Shown in pieces: positions 7,161 to 14,956 of a stretch of 20,890 nucleotides of DNA. The stretch comes from Candidatus Aegiribacteria sp. (GTDB lineage: Bacteria; Fermentibacterota; Fermentibacteria; Fermentibacterales; JCC-6), in NCBI GenBank assembly GCA_030638185.1, contig DAOWFD010000123.1, forward strand, positions 1-20,890, read 5' to 3'. The notes beneath the pieces were generated by a model that saw only the letters and a program-made list of their open reading frames with translations, was not told where the DNA came from and ran no database searches. Both the position numbers and the translations under genes were made by a program. Position 1 is the first letter of the stretch. Every line of letters begins with the position of its first letter.

Positions 7161-8228
7161 TTATGCCTCTTTGAGTTCGCGGAGAAGTTCCTGGATAAGT
7201 TCTTTTACAGTAGTAATTTTATCAACACGATAGGCATTCTGCCCGCAGAAAATTAGGCCGTGATCCACATCACCAAAATAAGAATTCAGAAGAGCCAGCG
7301 CGATACAATATCTCGCAGTTTCGACTTTGCAAACCGTGAGGCATCTATAGGGACAAGATATTTTCAGTTTTCCCTTGATTTCAAGATCCTTCAAAAAGCG
7401 ATTATTAATCGCCCGTCCAGGCAGACCGACAGGACTCTTAATAATAACGATATCCTCTTCTTTGGCATCCAGATAAGCCTGCTTGAATTGCTGAGACACG
7501 TCGCATTCTTCGGTACAGACAAAACGGGTTCCCATCTGAACACCTGAAGCTCCCATGGAAAGCATTCGAGCAATATCTTTCCCGGTATAAATACCGCCTC
7601 CGGTAATAATGGGAATTTTCTGTCCATATTTATCTTCGTAAGGTTTAATAGTTTCCAGGACTTCAGGTAATAGTTTTTCAAGGGAGTAGTCCTCCGGATG
7701 TTTAAGTTGTTCTGCCGAAAAACCGAGATGTCCCCCGGCCAGTGGTCCTTCAAGGATCAGTCCATGGGTGGTTCTTTCATATCGTCTGTCCCAGGTTCGC
7801 AGGATTAATTCTGCAACTCTGGCAGAACTGATGATGGGTACAAGGTTTACTTCGGGTTCCGGGACTAAAGCTGGAAGTCTGGTTGGTAATCCGGCACCGA
7901 ATACGATCATTCTAATTCCTTCTTGTACCGATGCTTTAATAAGCTCATCTATGTTTGTGAGCACACCCATGAAGTTTACCGCAATATGGCCATCGGTCAT
8001 ACTCCTGGCTTTGCGTATCTCATTTACTAATCCTTCGAGGGATGTTCTTTCACACACCTCTGCTGAACCTTCGATATCCCCTAAACCAATACTGGAAATC
8101 GTTCCAATCCCGCCTTGGTTTGCAACTGATGAAGCCAGCGAGGCAAGCGAGACCCTGACGCCCATACCCCCTTGAACAATAGGTATTTTTGCGGATATAC
8201 TTCCGATCTGAAGCTCAGGAATTTTCAT
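7161..8228 (-). CDS. Nitronate monooxygenase / FabK-like flavoprotein
   Basis: A 355-residue TIM-barrel FMN enzyme of the nitronate monooxygenase/enoyl-ACP reductase II superfamily. Visible motifs are IPIVQGGMGVRVS near the start, GHIAVNFMG, the loop EGPLAGGHLGF, IPIITGGGIYTG and GASGVQMGTRF, which form the flavin phosphate-binding side. A C-terminal cysteine cluster (SCPYRCLTVCK) is typical of a subgroup of these proteins. Such enzymes either oxidise nitronates or reduce enoyl-ACP; the overlap with fabF favours a fatty-acyl role, which is inference. ATG 8228 is preferred over 8240 because GGAG lies 6 bp before it. It overlaps the fabF-like gene by 14 bp. Confidence 0.8.
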   Translation of the reverse strand: MKIPELQIGSISAKIPIVQGGMGVRVSLASLASSVANQGGIGTISSIGLGDIEGSAEVCERTSLEGLVNEIRKARSMTDGHIAVNFMGVLTNIDELIKASVQEGIRMIVFGAGLPTRLPALVPEPEVNLVPIISSARVAELILRTWDRRYERTTHGLILEGPLAGGHLGFSAEQLKHPEDYSLEKLLPEVLETIKPYEDKYGQKIPIITGGGIYTGKDIARMLSMGASGVQMGTRFVCTEECDVSQQFKQAYLDAKEEDIVIIKSPVGLPGRAINNRFLKDLEIKGKLKISCPYRCLTVCKVETARYCIALALLNSYFGDVDHGLIFCGQNAYRVDKITTVKELIQELLRELKEA

Positions 8229-9471
8229 CTGCGTCTCCATATTTCTTTATTACAAGGCTAGCGTTGCCTCCGCCGAAACCAAACGAATTACTCATTGCCG
8301 CATTCAGATCAAGTGATTCAGCGCCATTGGTAACATAGTCAAGAGTACATTCAGCATCAGGTTCTTCATAATGAATGGTTGGCGGGATCATACCAGTAAA
8401 CACACTCATAACAGTCGACACGAACTCCACAGATCCTGAACCTGCTAAAAGATGACCAATCATTGATTTGATTGAGCTGACTTTTAAGGATTCTGCATGT
8501 TCGCCGAATACTTTTTCAATAGCTGCACTCTCACATTTATCATTTAAAACAGTTGATGTGCCATGCGCATTAATATAACCTATTTTTTCAATATTCATAT
8601 CAGCGTCCCGCAGCGCCGCTTGCATAACACGGACCATGCCATCGCTCTCGGGTTCTGGTGCAGTAATGTGATATGCATCGGCCGTGTTGCCGTATCCGAC
8701 GATTTCAGCATAAATTTCTACGTCTCGATTTAAAGCGTGCTTTAGATTTTCAAGAACAACAATCCCGGCTCCTTCCCCCATCACAAAACCATCACGGTTT
8801 TTATCAAAGGGTCTAGAGGCATTTTCAGCGCAATCATTTGCGGTCATGGATCGTGTAGCGCAAAAACAACCCCAGGGCAAGGGGGTTATACATGCTTCGG
8901 AACTGCCCGCGAGCATGATGTCGGCATCTCCTCTCTGAAGGATACGAAAAGCATCACCAATAGCGTTTGATCCTGTAGAACAGGCCACAGAGGGAGCAGA
9001 AAGGGGACCTTTTAAACCATATCTGATGGAAACCATACACGCTGCCATATTGATGAGCAGCCTGGACACAAAAAACGGATTTAATCTTCTGGGTCCTTTC
9101 TCCTGAAGTATGGAATACCCTTCTTCGATTGCCTGTGAACCACCAATACCGGAACCGATGATGATACCTGCTCTGTTATTGTCAAATGAGAATGATTCCA
9201 ATCCTGCGTCTTCGAAGGCCATGGCAGATGCAGCGATTCCAAATTGTGTGAATCGATCCATACGCCTTGCTGATTTTCTGTCAATCCATTCATCAGCTTG
9301 AAAATCTTTTACCTCACCCGCGAGCTTGGAACGAAAATCTGTCACATCAAAATTAGTAACCCTCGCTATTCCATTTAGGCCAGCCTTTAATCCTTCACCA
9401 AATTCCTTTACACCTATACCAATTGGTGTTACAGCGCCCAAACCTGTGATTACAACCTGATGTTCGTTCAT
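8215..9471 (-). CDS. fabF: Beta-ketoacyl-ACP synthase II (FabF-type)
   Basis: A 418-residue, full-length condensing enzyme that elongates acyl-ACP with malonyl-ACP in type II fatty acid synthesis. The catalytic triad is intact: Cys164 in SVACSTG, His303 in NAHGTST and His340 in KSMIGHLLAG, at nearly the same positions as in E. coli FabF. The N-terminus VVITGLGAVTPIG and the C-terminus SNSFGFGGGNASLVI are also standard. AGGA lies about 10 bp before ATG 9471. No acyl carrier protein or other fab gene is adjacent, so this is probably an extra copy rather than the housekeeping enzyme. It is followed, with overlap, by the FabK/NMO-like gene, suggesting they act together on an acyl-thioester. Confidence 0.92.
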   Translation of the reverse strand: MNEHQVVITGLGAVTPIGIGVKEFGEGLKAGLNGIARVTNFDVTDFRSKLAGEVKDFQADEWIDRKSARRMDRFTQFGIAASAMAFEDAGLESFSFDNNRAGIIIGSGIGGSQAIEEGYSILQEKGPRRLNPFFVSRLLINMAACMVSIRYGLKGPLSAPSVACSTGSNAIGDAFRILQRGDADIMLAGSSEACITPLPWGCFCATRSMTANDCAENASRPFDKNRDGFVMGEGAGIVVLENLKHALNRDVEIYAEIVGYGNTADAYHITAPEPESDGMVRVMQAALRDADMNIEKIGYINAHGTSTVLNDKCESAAIEKVFGEHAESLKVSSIKSMIGHLLAGSGSVEFVSTVMSVFTGMIPPTIHYEEPDAECTLDYVTNGAESLDLNAAMSNSFGFGGGNASLVIKKYGDADENS

Positions 9472-9505
9472 GATAAGAAATTCCTTTTGTAAGTGTCGTG
9501 GATCA

Positions 9506-10075
9506 TCAACTCAGTGTCAATTCCTTTGTTGATTTGAATGAACTGTTCTCAAAAATCATCATAATAATATACGGCATTCTATCAACCATCGCCCAAAACC
9601 GTTCAAATCCAAATTCTTTGTCATAATAATTGAGAATTGTACCAAGTGCAGTGCCGTGGGTACCTATGACAATCGTCGAATTTTCATGTTCGTCAAGCAG
9701 GTGCTGTACTTCTGCAATATTTCGTGCCTGAACGTCATATAGCGACTCTCCATGTTCGATTCTGTAGTGAAAATCCTTCCATTGAGTATATGCATACGAC
9801 GGAAAGTCATCAATCCATCTGCCAATGGTTCTTTCGCGGAGATTTTCGCACGTGATAATTGTTTTTCCATGCGATTCAGCAAGATATTTTACCGTGTCGA
9901 TAGATCGAGTATATGGACTCGAGTATATATGGTCTATCTTAACATGTTTGAATATCTGAAGAAGTTTTTGTGCGTCCTTTTTACCTTGCCCCGACAATGG
10001 ACGTGTTCTCTCGTCTTTTACTGAGATATCAGATGCTGCGTGTCGTACAAAATATAGTTCTGTTGTCATATTCAT
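9506..10075 (-). CDS. Histidine phosphatase family protein
   Basis: A 189-residue phosphoglycerate-mutase-like phosphatase. The family's catalytic RHA motif is in LYFVRHAASD (residues 7-16), with the phospho-accepting His at 12. It is followed by PLSGQGKKDA, then YSSPYTRSIDT with the phosphate-binding Arg, an acidic LRERTIGRW, and the second His in VIGTHGTALG. All key residues are present. Substrates in this superfamily range from sugar phosphates to proteins and cannot be told here. The start is ATG 10075; a second ATG 6 bp later is also possible. It lies 34 bp upstream of fabF with no hairpin between them and may share its transcript. Confidence 0.85.
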   Translation of the reverse strand: MNMTTELYFVRHAASDISVKDERTRPLSGQGKKDAQKLLQIFKHVKIDHIYSSPYTRSIDTVKYLAESHGKTIITCENLRERTIGRWIDDFPSYAYTQWKDFHYRIEHGESLYDVQARNIAEVQHLLDEHENSTIVIGTHGTALGTILNYYDKEFGFERFWAMVDRMPYIIMMIFENSSFKSTKELTLS

Positions 10076-10136
10076 TTTTCTTCATACAAAAGAATTGTAT
10101 TCGTCTGACTTCGATTGGTAACTGATTGATTATATG

Positions 10137-10514
10137 TTATTTAACGATCTTGACCCACTGTCTCCGCCACTCTGGAGCTTCGTAGTTCTCTGGCCAAAAT
10201 TCTGTTTGTTTGGTAATAAATTCATTCTCTACTGTATGAAATGTTATCGCTCTGGCACTGACTGTACCATCTGTAACATTTACATCAGTAACCACGTGAT
10301 TACCCTCAGAAATAACTGAATTGATGTGAAATTTCCAAGTATCATTTACAGGGTAGTTAGTATTAATCTCAGCGAAATTTTTTCTGCCAACGATCAATTC
10401 TGATGATTGAGGCCAGTAGCATTCGAAATCTTCGGAGAGCAATTCACTTGCCTTGTAAAAATCATTGCTCTCCGCCGCTTTCCAAAACGCAATCACAACT
10501 TCCTTAGCATTCAT
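10137..10514 (-). CDS. SnoaL/NTF2-like small protein
   Basis: A 125-residue single-domain protein. The beginning, VVIAFWKAAESNDFYKASELLSEDFECYWPQSSE, is the typical first helices of the SnoaL-like NTF2 fold. The later strands (DTWKFHINSVISEGNHVVTDVNVTD) and the ending EYEAPEWRRQWVKI-type tail are also as in this group. Members are polyketide cyclases, isomerases or simply ligand-binding cones; no catalytic residue can be picked with confidence here. AGGAAG sits 7 bp before ATG 10514. The stop TAA runs directly into CAT (TAAC), like a possible attC left end, but no matching right end was found before the phosphatase gene. Confidence 0.75.
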   Translation of the reverse strand: MNAKEVVIAFWKAAESNDFYKASELLSEDFECYWPQSSELIVGRKNFAEINTNYPVNDTWKFHINSVISEGNHVVTDVNVTDGTVSARAITFHTVENEFITKQTEFWPENYEAPEWRRQWVKIVK

Positions 10515-10595
10515 ATATTTCTTCCTTTTGGATTTATTATAGGTGGCAGTTTATAAAGTGGCTGTGGTCATTTAAAATACATATCCGCCTCATGG

Positions 10596-11114
10596 TTAGG
10601 TCTCTTCGCTGCTGCCAACTTTATCAATTCTCAACAGGACAACTTCCTTAACCCTTTCAGTGGAGATCAAGAAGTCGACCTTGGCGCGATCATCAGGAGA
10701 TCCGGTATACAAGTATGCCGGTGTCTTCAGGTGGCTTTTACCAGATTGAAACGTATCCATTATGGCGTTCCTTATTGTGCATCCGTCACAATGAATGGTT
10801 TCGCCGCATCCTCCCGGGAGTTTTGAATAGGCACATTCGAATACATCACCACCCTTGAAACCCTCAATATCAGACAAATTCTTTTGGAGAAGCACTCGTG
10901 CCTGTTTGTTGGCTGTGAGTACACTACCTGTTTCGTCAACAACGAGCACGGGTGCCGCGAAGCTGTCAAGAAATGCCCCTAATTCTGCTCTCGATACTGC
11001 AAAGATTGTTTTCATGCATTCTTCACAGATTCCGTGCGTAATCACGCTTTCTGAATGATTCTCCGGTAGGGTCGTTCCCATATCTTTACTGCACCATGCG
11101 CACACTATCTTCAT
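10596..11114 (-). CDS. PAS-domain protein with eight cysteines in metal-site pairs
   Basis: A 172-residue cytoplasmic protein. Residues 5-33 hold two CxxC knuckles (CAWC 5-8 and CEEC 30-33) that look like a zinc ribbon. A PAS-like core follows (FAAPVLVVDETGSVLTANKQA, 52-72). Within and after it come four more cysteines at 94, 103, 109 and 112 (ECAYSKLPGGCGETIHCDGC), a pattern I associate with PAS proteins of Deltaproteobacteria and relatives. There is no kinase or output domain, so it could be a stand-alone redox or ligand sensor. AAGGA lies 7 bp before ATG 11114. Its stop codon is inside ACCTAAC, a perfect match to the RYYYAAC attC left box, but no right partner is seen. Confidence 0.65.
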   Translation of the reverse strand: MKIVCAWCSKDMGTTLPENHSESVITHGICEECMKTIFAVSRAELGAFLDSFAAPVLVVDETGSVLTANKQARVLLQKNLSDIEGFKGGDVFECAYSKLPGGCGETIHCDGCTIRNAIMDTFQSGKSHLKTPAYLYTGSPDDRAKVDFLISTERVKEVVLLRIDKVGSSEET

Positions 11115-11402
11115 TTATTATCCTTCTTATTTGCTGGCTCAACTTCACCCGTCACAACGACGTTTATCCGTGTCCGCTGCATGCGATTGCTGGAAGTCTT
11201 ATCACTCATCAATGCAGGAAACATCGGATTCCGGTGTGGACCGGGACCACGCCATACTCATTTGCTTCTTGAGTCACTTCATTATCGCGAAGCGATGACC
11301 CGGCTTGGGCAATATACCGAACGTTGCTCCGATTGGCTTATACGGTTGTATTAGGATTCTATTATTTCCTCATTGCTTATAGGGTTTGAATTTCATTCTC
11401 TG
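11115..11402. other. 288-bp noncoding gap
   Basis: No convincing reading frame lies in this gap upstream of the PAS gene. It contains one small hairpin (ATCGC-GAA-GCGAT near 11285) and a GTTGAGC on the minus strand near 11140 that fits the GTTRRRY core, but I could not find a clean complementary left half. It may be a degenerate junction or an ORF-less cassette. Confidence 0.3.
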
Positions 11403-12728
11403 TTACAGGTCAGGTCTCATCGAGAACTCCTGAACCATATCGTCGAAAGCAATAACAAAATTAAGAATATTATCTGACGGACATTCAACGGAGAATGAGC
11501 CTGTTTTCTGATACCTGTATTTCTGAGTGGATGATACGACCAGTTGGTGTTGTGAGTTGTCACATACAAGAACGTCTTTCAGAGGATAGACAGGGTAATC
11601 CGAATCGTATTCAATGTGAAGAGTTCGAGTATTAGTACGTTCGGATTTTGTAATGCTGAAGAATTCCGTTTTCTGGGCTGAACTGTCATCATCCAGGTAT
11701 TCAGCCCAGTTTTCTAGAAGATCAGGAAATTTATTCCCCATCAACTTAGCAGCTGTATCTTCAATATTCTGATCATAAGATGAGGTTCTGAATAACTCAA
11801 TCAAAGTCTTATATCCGTATTCCTGTTCCAGATACGCCACGAAAGACAATGCTGATTGGTAGAGTGGGTAATACCTTTTCTGAAATAAGGTGTTATCCCA
11901 ATTTGAAATCGACTCTCTTAGAGTACTAATGCCTTCAGCTATTGCTGCCTTTGCGCATGTATTAGCATGGGCACATTTGCGATCAAGTGCACGGACAGCT
12001 CTGAATCCACAGAGTTGAGCAAAGCCTTCATCAAAGAATTTCCTTATTCCGAATTCTTTCTGGCATATTCGAAAACCAAGGGTATTCCTCAAGTAAAGGT
12101 GTGCAATTTCATGGATTACTGCATGGATGACGATTTCGCGGTCATGTGGTTGTTTCCGGTAGTGTCCCAATTTCAAGTAAACATCATTCAGATTACCATT
12201 GAATGGTGATGGACCTGATCCACTCATGAAAAAAAGCGTTGTGTGTGTTTGCAAATCTGCTAAATTCGCAGTCAACCAATCATCAACGACTTCGATATTC
12301 GATAACAAATACTCCGAAAGATCCTGAACCCTGGCATCAACTAGAACGCAGAACGACCTGCCGATATACTCGACTCCTGAAGGTTGGAAATTCCCAATGG
12401 TGAAACGTAGCTTTGATTTTAAATCTGCGTTGCTTTGCAAGTATTCTTCAATCTCTCCTGCTCTTTGATATCGACCTTTATGAAGGTAGAGCATTATCAA
12501 GAGTCTGGCGTAGAAAAGTTTTCGTTCCGCTTTCTTAGTCCTGAACAGTCTATTTTCTGCCAGTGCACAAAATAGCTTCATTGTCGCTGGAGAATAAGCG
12601 AGTCTCTTGAGATACCGATTCTTCTGTGAAGTCAGGCTGATTTTCTTCTCCTGTTCTATAACGTCGGTATCAAGAGCATGTCTACTGTATGCCTGTGTCA
12701 GGCCTGCAGTTGATACGGATATGCTCAT
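11403..12728 (-). CDS. Putative zinc metallopeptidase, HEIAH...DEG type
   Basis: A 441-residue protein. The motif AVIHEIAHLYL (HExxH at residues 206-210) is followed by FFDEGFAQLCG, whose Glu234 lies 24 residues past the second His. That fits a gluzincin arrangement as in the peptidase MA-like superfamily. A helical N-terminal region (about 1-110) and a C-terminal strand-rich region (after about 360, with hydrophobic and aromatic repeats) flank the catalytic core. No signal peptide or membrane helix is evident. The start at ATG 12728 has only a weak ribosome binding site. The HEIAH/DEG motif pair differs from those of the two other HExxH proteins in this window, so the three do not look like simple paralogues. 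Substrate unknown. Confidence 0.6.
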   Translation of the reverse strand: MSISVSTAGLTQAYSRHALDTDVIEQEKKISLTSQKNRYLKRLAYSPATMKLFCALAENRLFRTKKAERKLFYARLLIMLYLHKGRYQRAGEIEEYLQSNADLKSKLRFTIGNFQPSGVEYIGRSFCVLVDARVQDLSEYLLSNIEVVDDWLTANLADLQTHTTLFFMSGSGPSPFNGNLNDVYLKLGHYRKQPHDREIVIHAVIHEIAHLYLRNTLGFRICQKEFGIRKFFDEGFAQLCGFRAVRALDRKCAHANTCAKAAIAEGISTLRESISNWDNTLFQKRYYPLYQSALSFVAYLEQEYGYKTLIELFRTSSYDQNIEDTAAKLMGNKFPDLLENWAEYLDDDSSAQKTEFFSITKSERTNTRTLHIEYDSDYPVYPLKDVLVCDNSQHQLVVSSTQKYRYQKTGSFSVECPSDNILNFVIAFDDMVQEFSMRPDL

Positions 12729-12783
12729 CCTGGAGTATACGTTTATTGATCATCATGTCATTCTGAACAATAGTAAAAAGCTC

Positions 12784-13500
12784 TTATTGAGGGAATTTAA
12801 CTTTGTCGAGATACTTCAGAGCAAGTCCATGCTCTCGATATTGTTTGTCTAAATCGCTTACATTTCTGTTTACATCAGAAAAAATTCGTTTTATTTCAGT
12901 GGCGCATATTCTCATATATTCGTCAATCATTTCCAGAGAAAAGTATTGGAATAGTCGATCAGGGGGGCGAGTATAGTTTATCAATGTCTTCAGCACATCC
13001 TGTTTCCATGCCGTGATTTCGCTTTTCGACAGGAGATGAAGGAAATCAGATGCCTTTGAACGTCGCAATACAGCACATATTTCCTCAGAGAATTCACTGT
13101 CAAAATACGCGATAGAGTCTATTTTTTCAGTTTCAGTGTAATACACATGTTTTGCGACTTCTATATCCATGTTGTAAGAATACACCTGATGAAAATGTCG
13201 GGCGAAAAGATGAGACCAATAATTATCTACGATGATATGAACCACATATCCAATGATGAAATTCTCATTTTTCTCATCATGGTTCTTATGATAGAAATCA
13301 ATGGCTATTTTTGTACGTTCATTTAACTCCTTTTCAGATTTTGTCAAATGAAGTGACCGTTTCTCTTCTCTTGTCCATCCCTTGCGCATATGGATTGCAT
13401 CTGGAGAAATGTTGCCAAGATAGAATTGCGATTTAGAATCTATGTCCAGAGCATCGCAGATATCATGTGCAATCAATAAATGTAGCATAGGTAAAGGCAT
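12784..13500 (-). CDS. Zinc-dependent phospholipase C-like protein
   Basis: A 238-residue protein whose layout resembles the bacterial zinc-dependent phospholipase C domain (PF00882 type). His7 lies in the helix MLHLLIAHDICDAL, then comes FYLGNISPDAIHMR, then a charged HL segment, and then GYVVHIIVDNYWSHLF with the histidine and aspartate expected in the metal site. True enzymes use several His/Asp residues to hold three zinc ions; enough are present for a plausible site, but I cannot confirm all. There is no signal peptide, unlike secreted phospholipases. ATG 13500 is preferred to the TTG at 13506 because AGGG lies 9 bp before it. Confidence 0.6.
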   Translation of the reverse strand: MPLPMLHLLIAHDICDALDIDSKSQFYLGNISPDAIHMRKGWTREEKRSLHLTKSEKELNERTKIAIDFYHKNHDEKNENFIIGYVVHIIVDNYWSHLFARHFHQVYSYNMDIEVAKHVYYTETEKIDSIAYFDSEFSEEICAVLRRSKASDFLHLLSKSEITAWKQDVLKTLINYTRPPDRLFQYFSLEMIDEYMRICATEIKRIFSDVNRNVSDLDKQYREHGLALKYLDKVKFPQ

Positions 13501-13541
13501 ACTCAATAACCCTTTTGAGTAAGTGCATACTTTTAAAACAT

Positions 13542-13600
13542 TCTAACAATAAAGCTCATAGGCTCGGTCTGTCCTCGTACGTTGCAGTCTATTGTTGACT
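13542..13600 (-). repeat. attC-like inverted repeat overlapping a methyltransferase stop
   Basis: TAACAATA (13544-13551) pairs with TATTGTTG (13590-13597) across about 38 bp. On the minus strand it opens just at the methyltransferase stop codon and closes with GTTAGAA, close to the GTTRRRY core. Size and position suit an attC; the inner boxes are poorly paired. Confidence 0.35.
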
Positions 13601-14224
13601 TGCTTCTTTTCTCGCAATGATCCTGTTGACCGCATGTCTATGTGGTACACCGCTGGACATGCAGTTAAAAATCTCCTCCGAACAACTCTCTATCAACCAA
13701 TCGTGATAGTGAGTGAGCAACTCGCCGGATTTCCAGTGATATGAGTTAGCATCACCATCCGGTGCACGGGTAATAAATGGTTTACTGACAAAAACCGAGA
13801 AGACATTCAACCCGCCGGGATTCGTGAACATCTTGTAGTTCTCGAAAAGTTCCGGTCGCATAGCTTCAGGAACACATTGGAATACCGCGGACGAGAATAG
13901 AATATCGTACGATTCCGTTAATCGGAAATCAGTAACACTTGCCTTGAATATATTGATATTAACTTCGATATTTTCGGCCAGATGTTTTGTCTTCTCAACT
14001 CCCTCCTGAGATATGTCGAAGGCATCAACAACGTATCCATTTCGAGCAAAGAAGAGAGCGTTGCGCCCCTCGCCACATCCTATATCGAGCAGTCTCAACG
14101 GCTGATCTGGCGGCATGAGCTTCAGGATTTCGTAGCATGCAGCGGACGGTATTGTACCCCAGTATACTGCTTCTGAACTATACCGTTCGTCATACTGTCG
14201 TGCAGTTTGTTCGTTCTTATCCAT
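13589..14224 (-). CDS. TehB-like SAM-dependent methyltransferase
   Basis: A 211-residue class I methyltransferase. Motif I is LLDIGCGEGRNALFFA (residues 45-60), followed by the SAM-ribose acidic strand VDAFDIS and the motif IV region YDILFSSAVFQCVP. The N-terminal signature YDERYSSEAVYWG..PS resembles TehB/tellurite-resistance-type methyltransferases, which modify small molecules such as tellurite or selenite; the true substrate here is unknown. ATG 14224 overlaps the end of the upstream GNAT gene by 8 bp, so the two are very likely co-translated. Its TAG stop lies inside the attC-like hairpin at 13542-13600. Confidence 0.85.
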   Translation of the reverse strand: MDKNEQTARQYDERYSSEAVYWGTIPSAACYEILKLMPPDQPLRLLDIGCGEGRNALFFARNGYVVDAFDISQEGVEKTKHLAENIEVNINIFKASVTDFRLTESYDILFSSAVFQCVPEAMRPELFENYKMFTNPGGLNVFSVFVSKPFITRAPDGDANSYHWKSGELLTHYHDWLIESCSEEIFNCMSSGVPHRHAVNRIIARKEASQQ

Positions 14225-14777
14225 TGTTCGTTTTCTCTTCCCATTCTTCTTTCAGAATACCGTATAATTCAAGGTCTTCACACTTGTCCCATTTTTTTAT
14301 GTGCTGCCTGAGCGTGCCTTCGTGTCGCATGCCTAGTTTCTGCATGACTCGACCTGATGCCGGATTCCGGGTGATATAACTAGCATGGATTCGAAGTAAG
14401 GAGAGTTCAGTGAATGCATATCGTAAAAGGGCTTGCCCCGCCTCGGTGCAGAACCCGCTGTTCCAGTACGGTTTTCCGACCCAGTAGCCAAGTTCGGCTT
14501 TATGGCCTTTAGCAATACCCATCAGGCTGATGGCTCCGACAAGAGAACCGTTGGAATTGCATGTTATCGCAAAAGTCACTCCTTGATCTTTGATGAATGA
14601 GTCTTGATGTTTTGAAATCCATTCCTCAGCCATTCCGTCTTCGTACGGGTGTGGGATGTTGAGCGTAGTGTCGGCGATATCCCTGTCTCCGGCGAGACGC
14701 TGGACATCCGCAGCATCCTGAAGCCCAAAGGGGCGTAGTACCAATCTTTCAGTTTCGAGTGTCGGGATCTTTTTCAT
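14217..14777 (-). CDS. GNAT acetyltransferase, RimJ/RimL type
   Basis: A 186-residue acetyl-CoA-dependent N-acetyltransferase. It opens with TLETERLVLRPFGLQDAADV, the standard start of the RimJ/RimL-like branch. It carries ELGYWVGKPYWNSGFCTEAGQALLRYAF (motif A; the usual Gly-x-Gly is Gly-x-Cys here) and ends ...NPASGRVMQKLGMRHEGTLRQH..KW...DLELYGILKEEW. Relatives acetylate ribosomal protein N-termini or small amines; the substrate is not readable from sequence. GAGAGAAG lies directly before ATG 14777. The start follows only a few bases after the attC-like site 14786-14955, and the gene overlaps the TehB-like methyltransferase downstream. Confidence 0.88.
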   Translation of the reverse strand: MKKIPTLETERLVLRPFGLQDAADVQRLAGDRDIADTTLNIPHPYEDGMAEEWISKHQDSFIKDQGVTFAITCNSNGSLVGAISLMGIAKGHKAELGYWVGKPYWNSGFCTEAGQALLRYAFTELSLLRIHASYITRNPASGRVMQKLGMRHEGTLRQHIKKWDKCEDLELYGILKEEWEEKTNNG

Positions 14778-14785
14778 CTTCTCTC

Positions 14786-14955
14786 ATCTAACGTTGAGTT
14801 CAACTGCATCTGCGTTTGCATATATAACGATAAAACTCAGTTACGGCGGGGATGCATCGAAAAACGTCCGACAAACCAGAGCCAGCCACAATCCCATAAC
14901 TACTATTCAAACCGTATATCCTCGCCATCAAATGCAACGCTTGATCAGGTTAGGG
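14786..14955 (-). repeat. attC-like site with canonical core (GTTAGAT)
   Basis: Read on the minus strand it begins CCCTAAC (14955-14949), followed by TGATCAAGCGTTGCAT. It ends ATGCAGTTGAACTCAAC and GTTAGAT (14792-14786). The right core is a perfect GTTRRRY and the left one matches all but the first base of RYYYAAC. The inner boxes pair imperfectly (TGA, TCAA, TGCAT). At 170 bp it is long but near the range of chromosomal attC sites. It sits just 3' of the HEAQH gene and just 5' of the GNAT gene. Confidence 0.5.
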
Positions 14956-14956
14956 A

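Noticed and set aside
10081..10136. attC site between the SnoaL-like and phosphatase genes (TAAC...GTTACC)
   Set aside because: Only about 30 bp apart and without inner boxes; too short for an attC.
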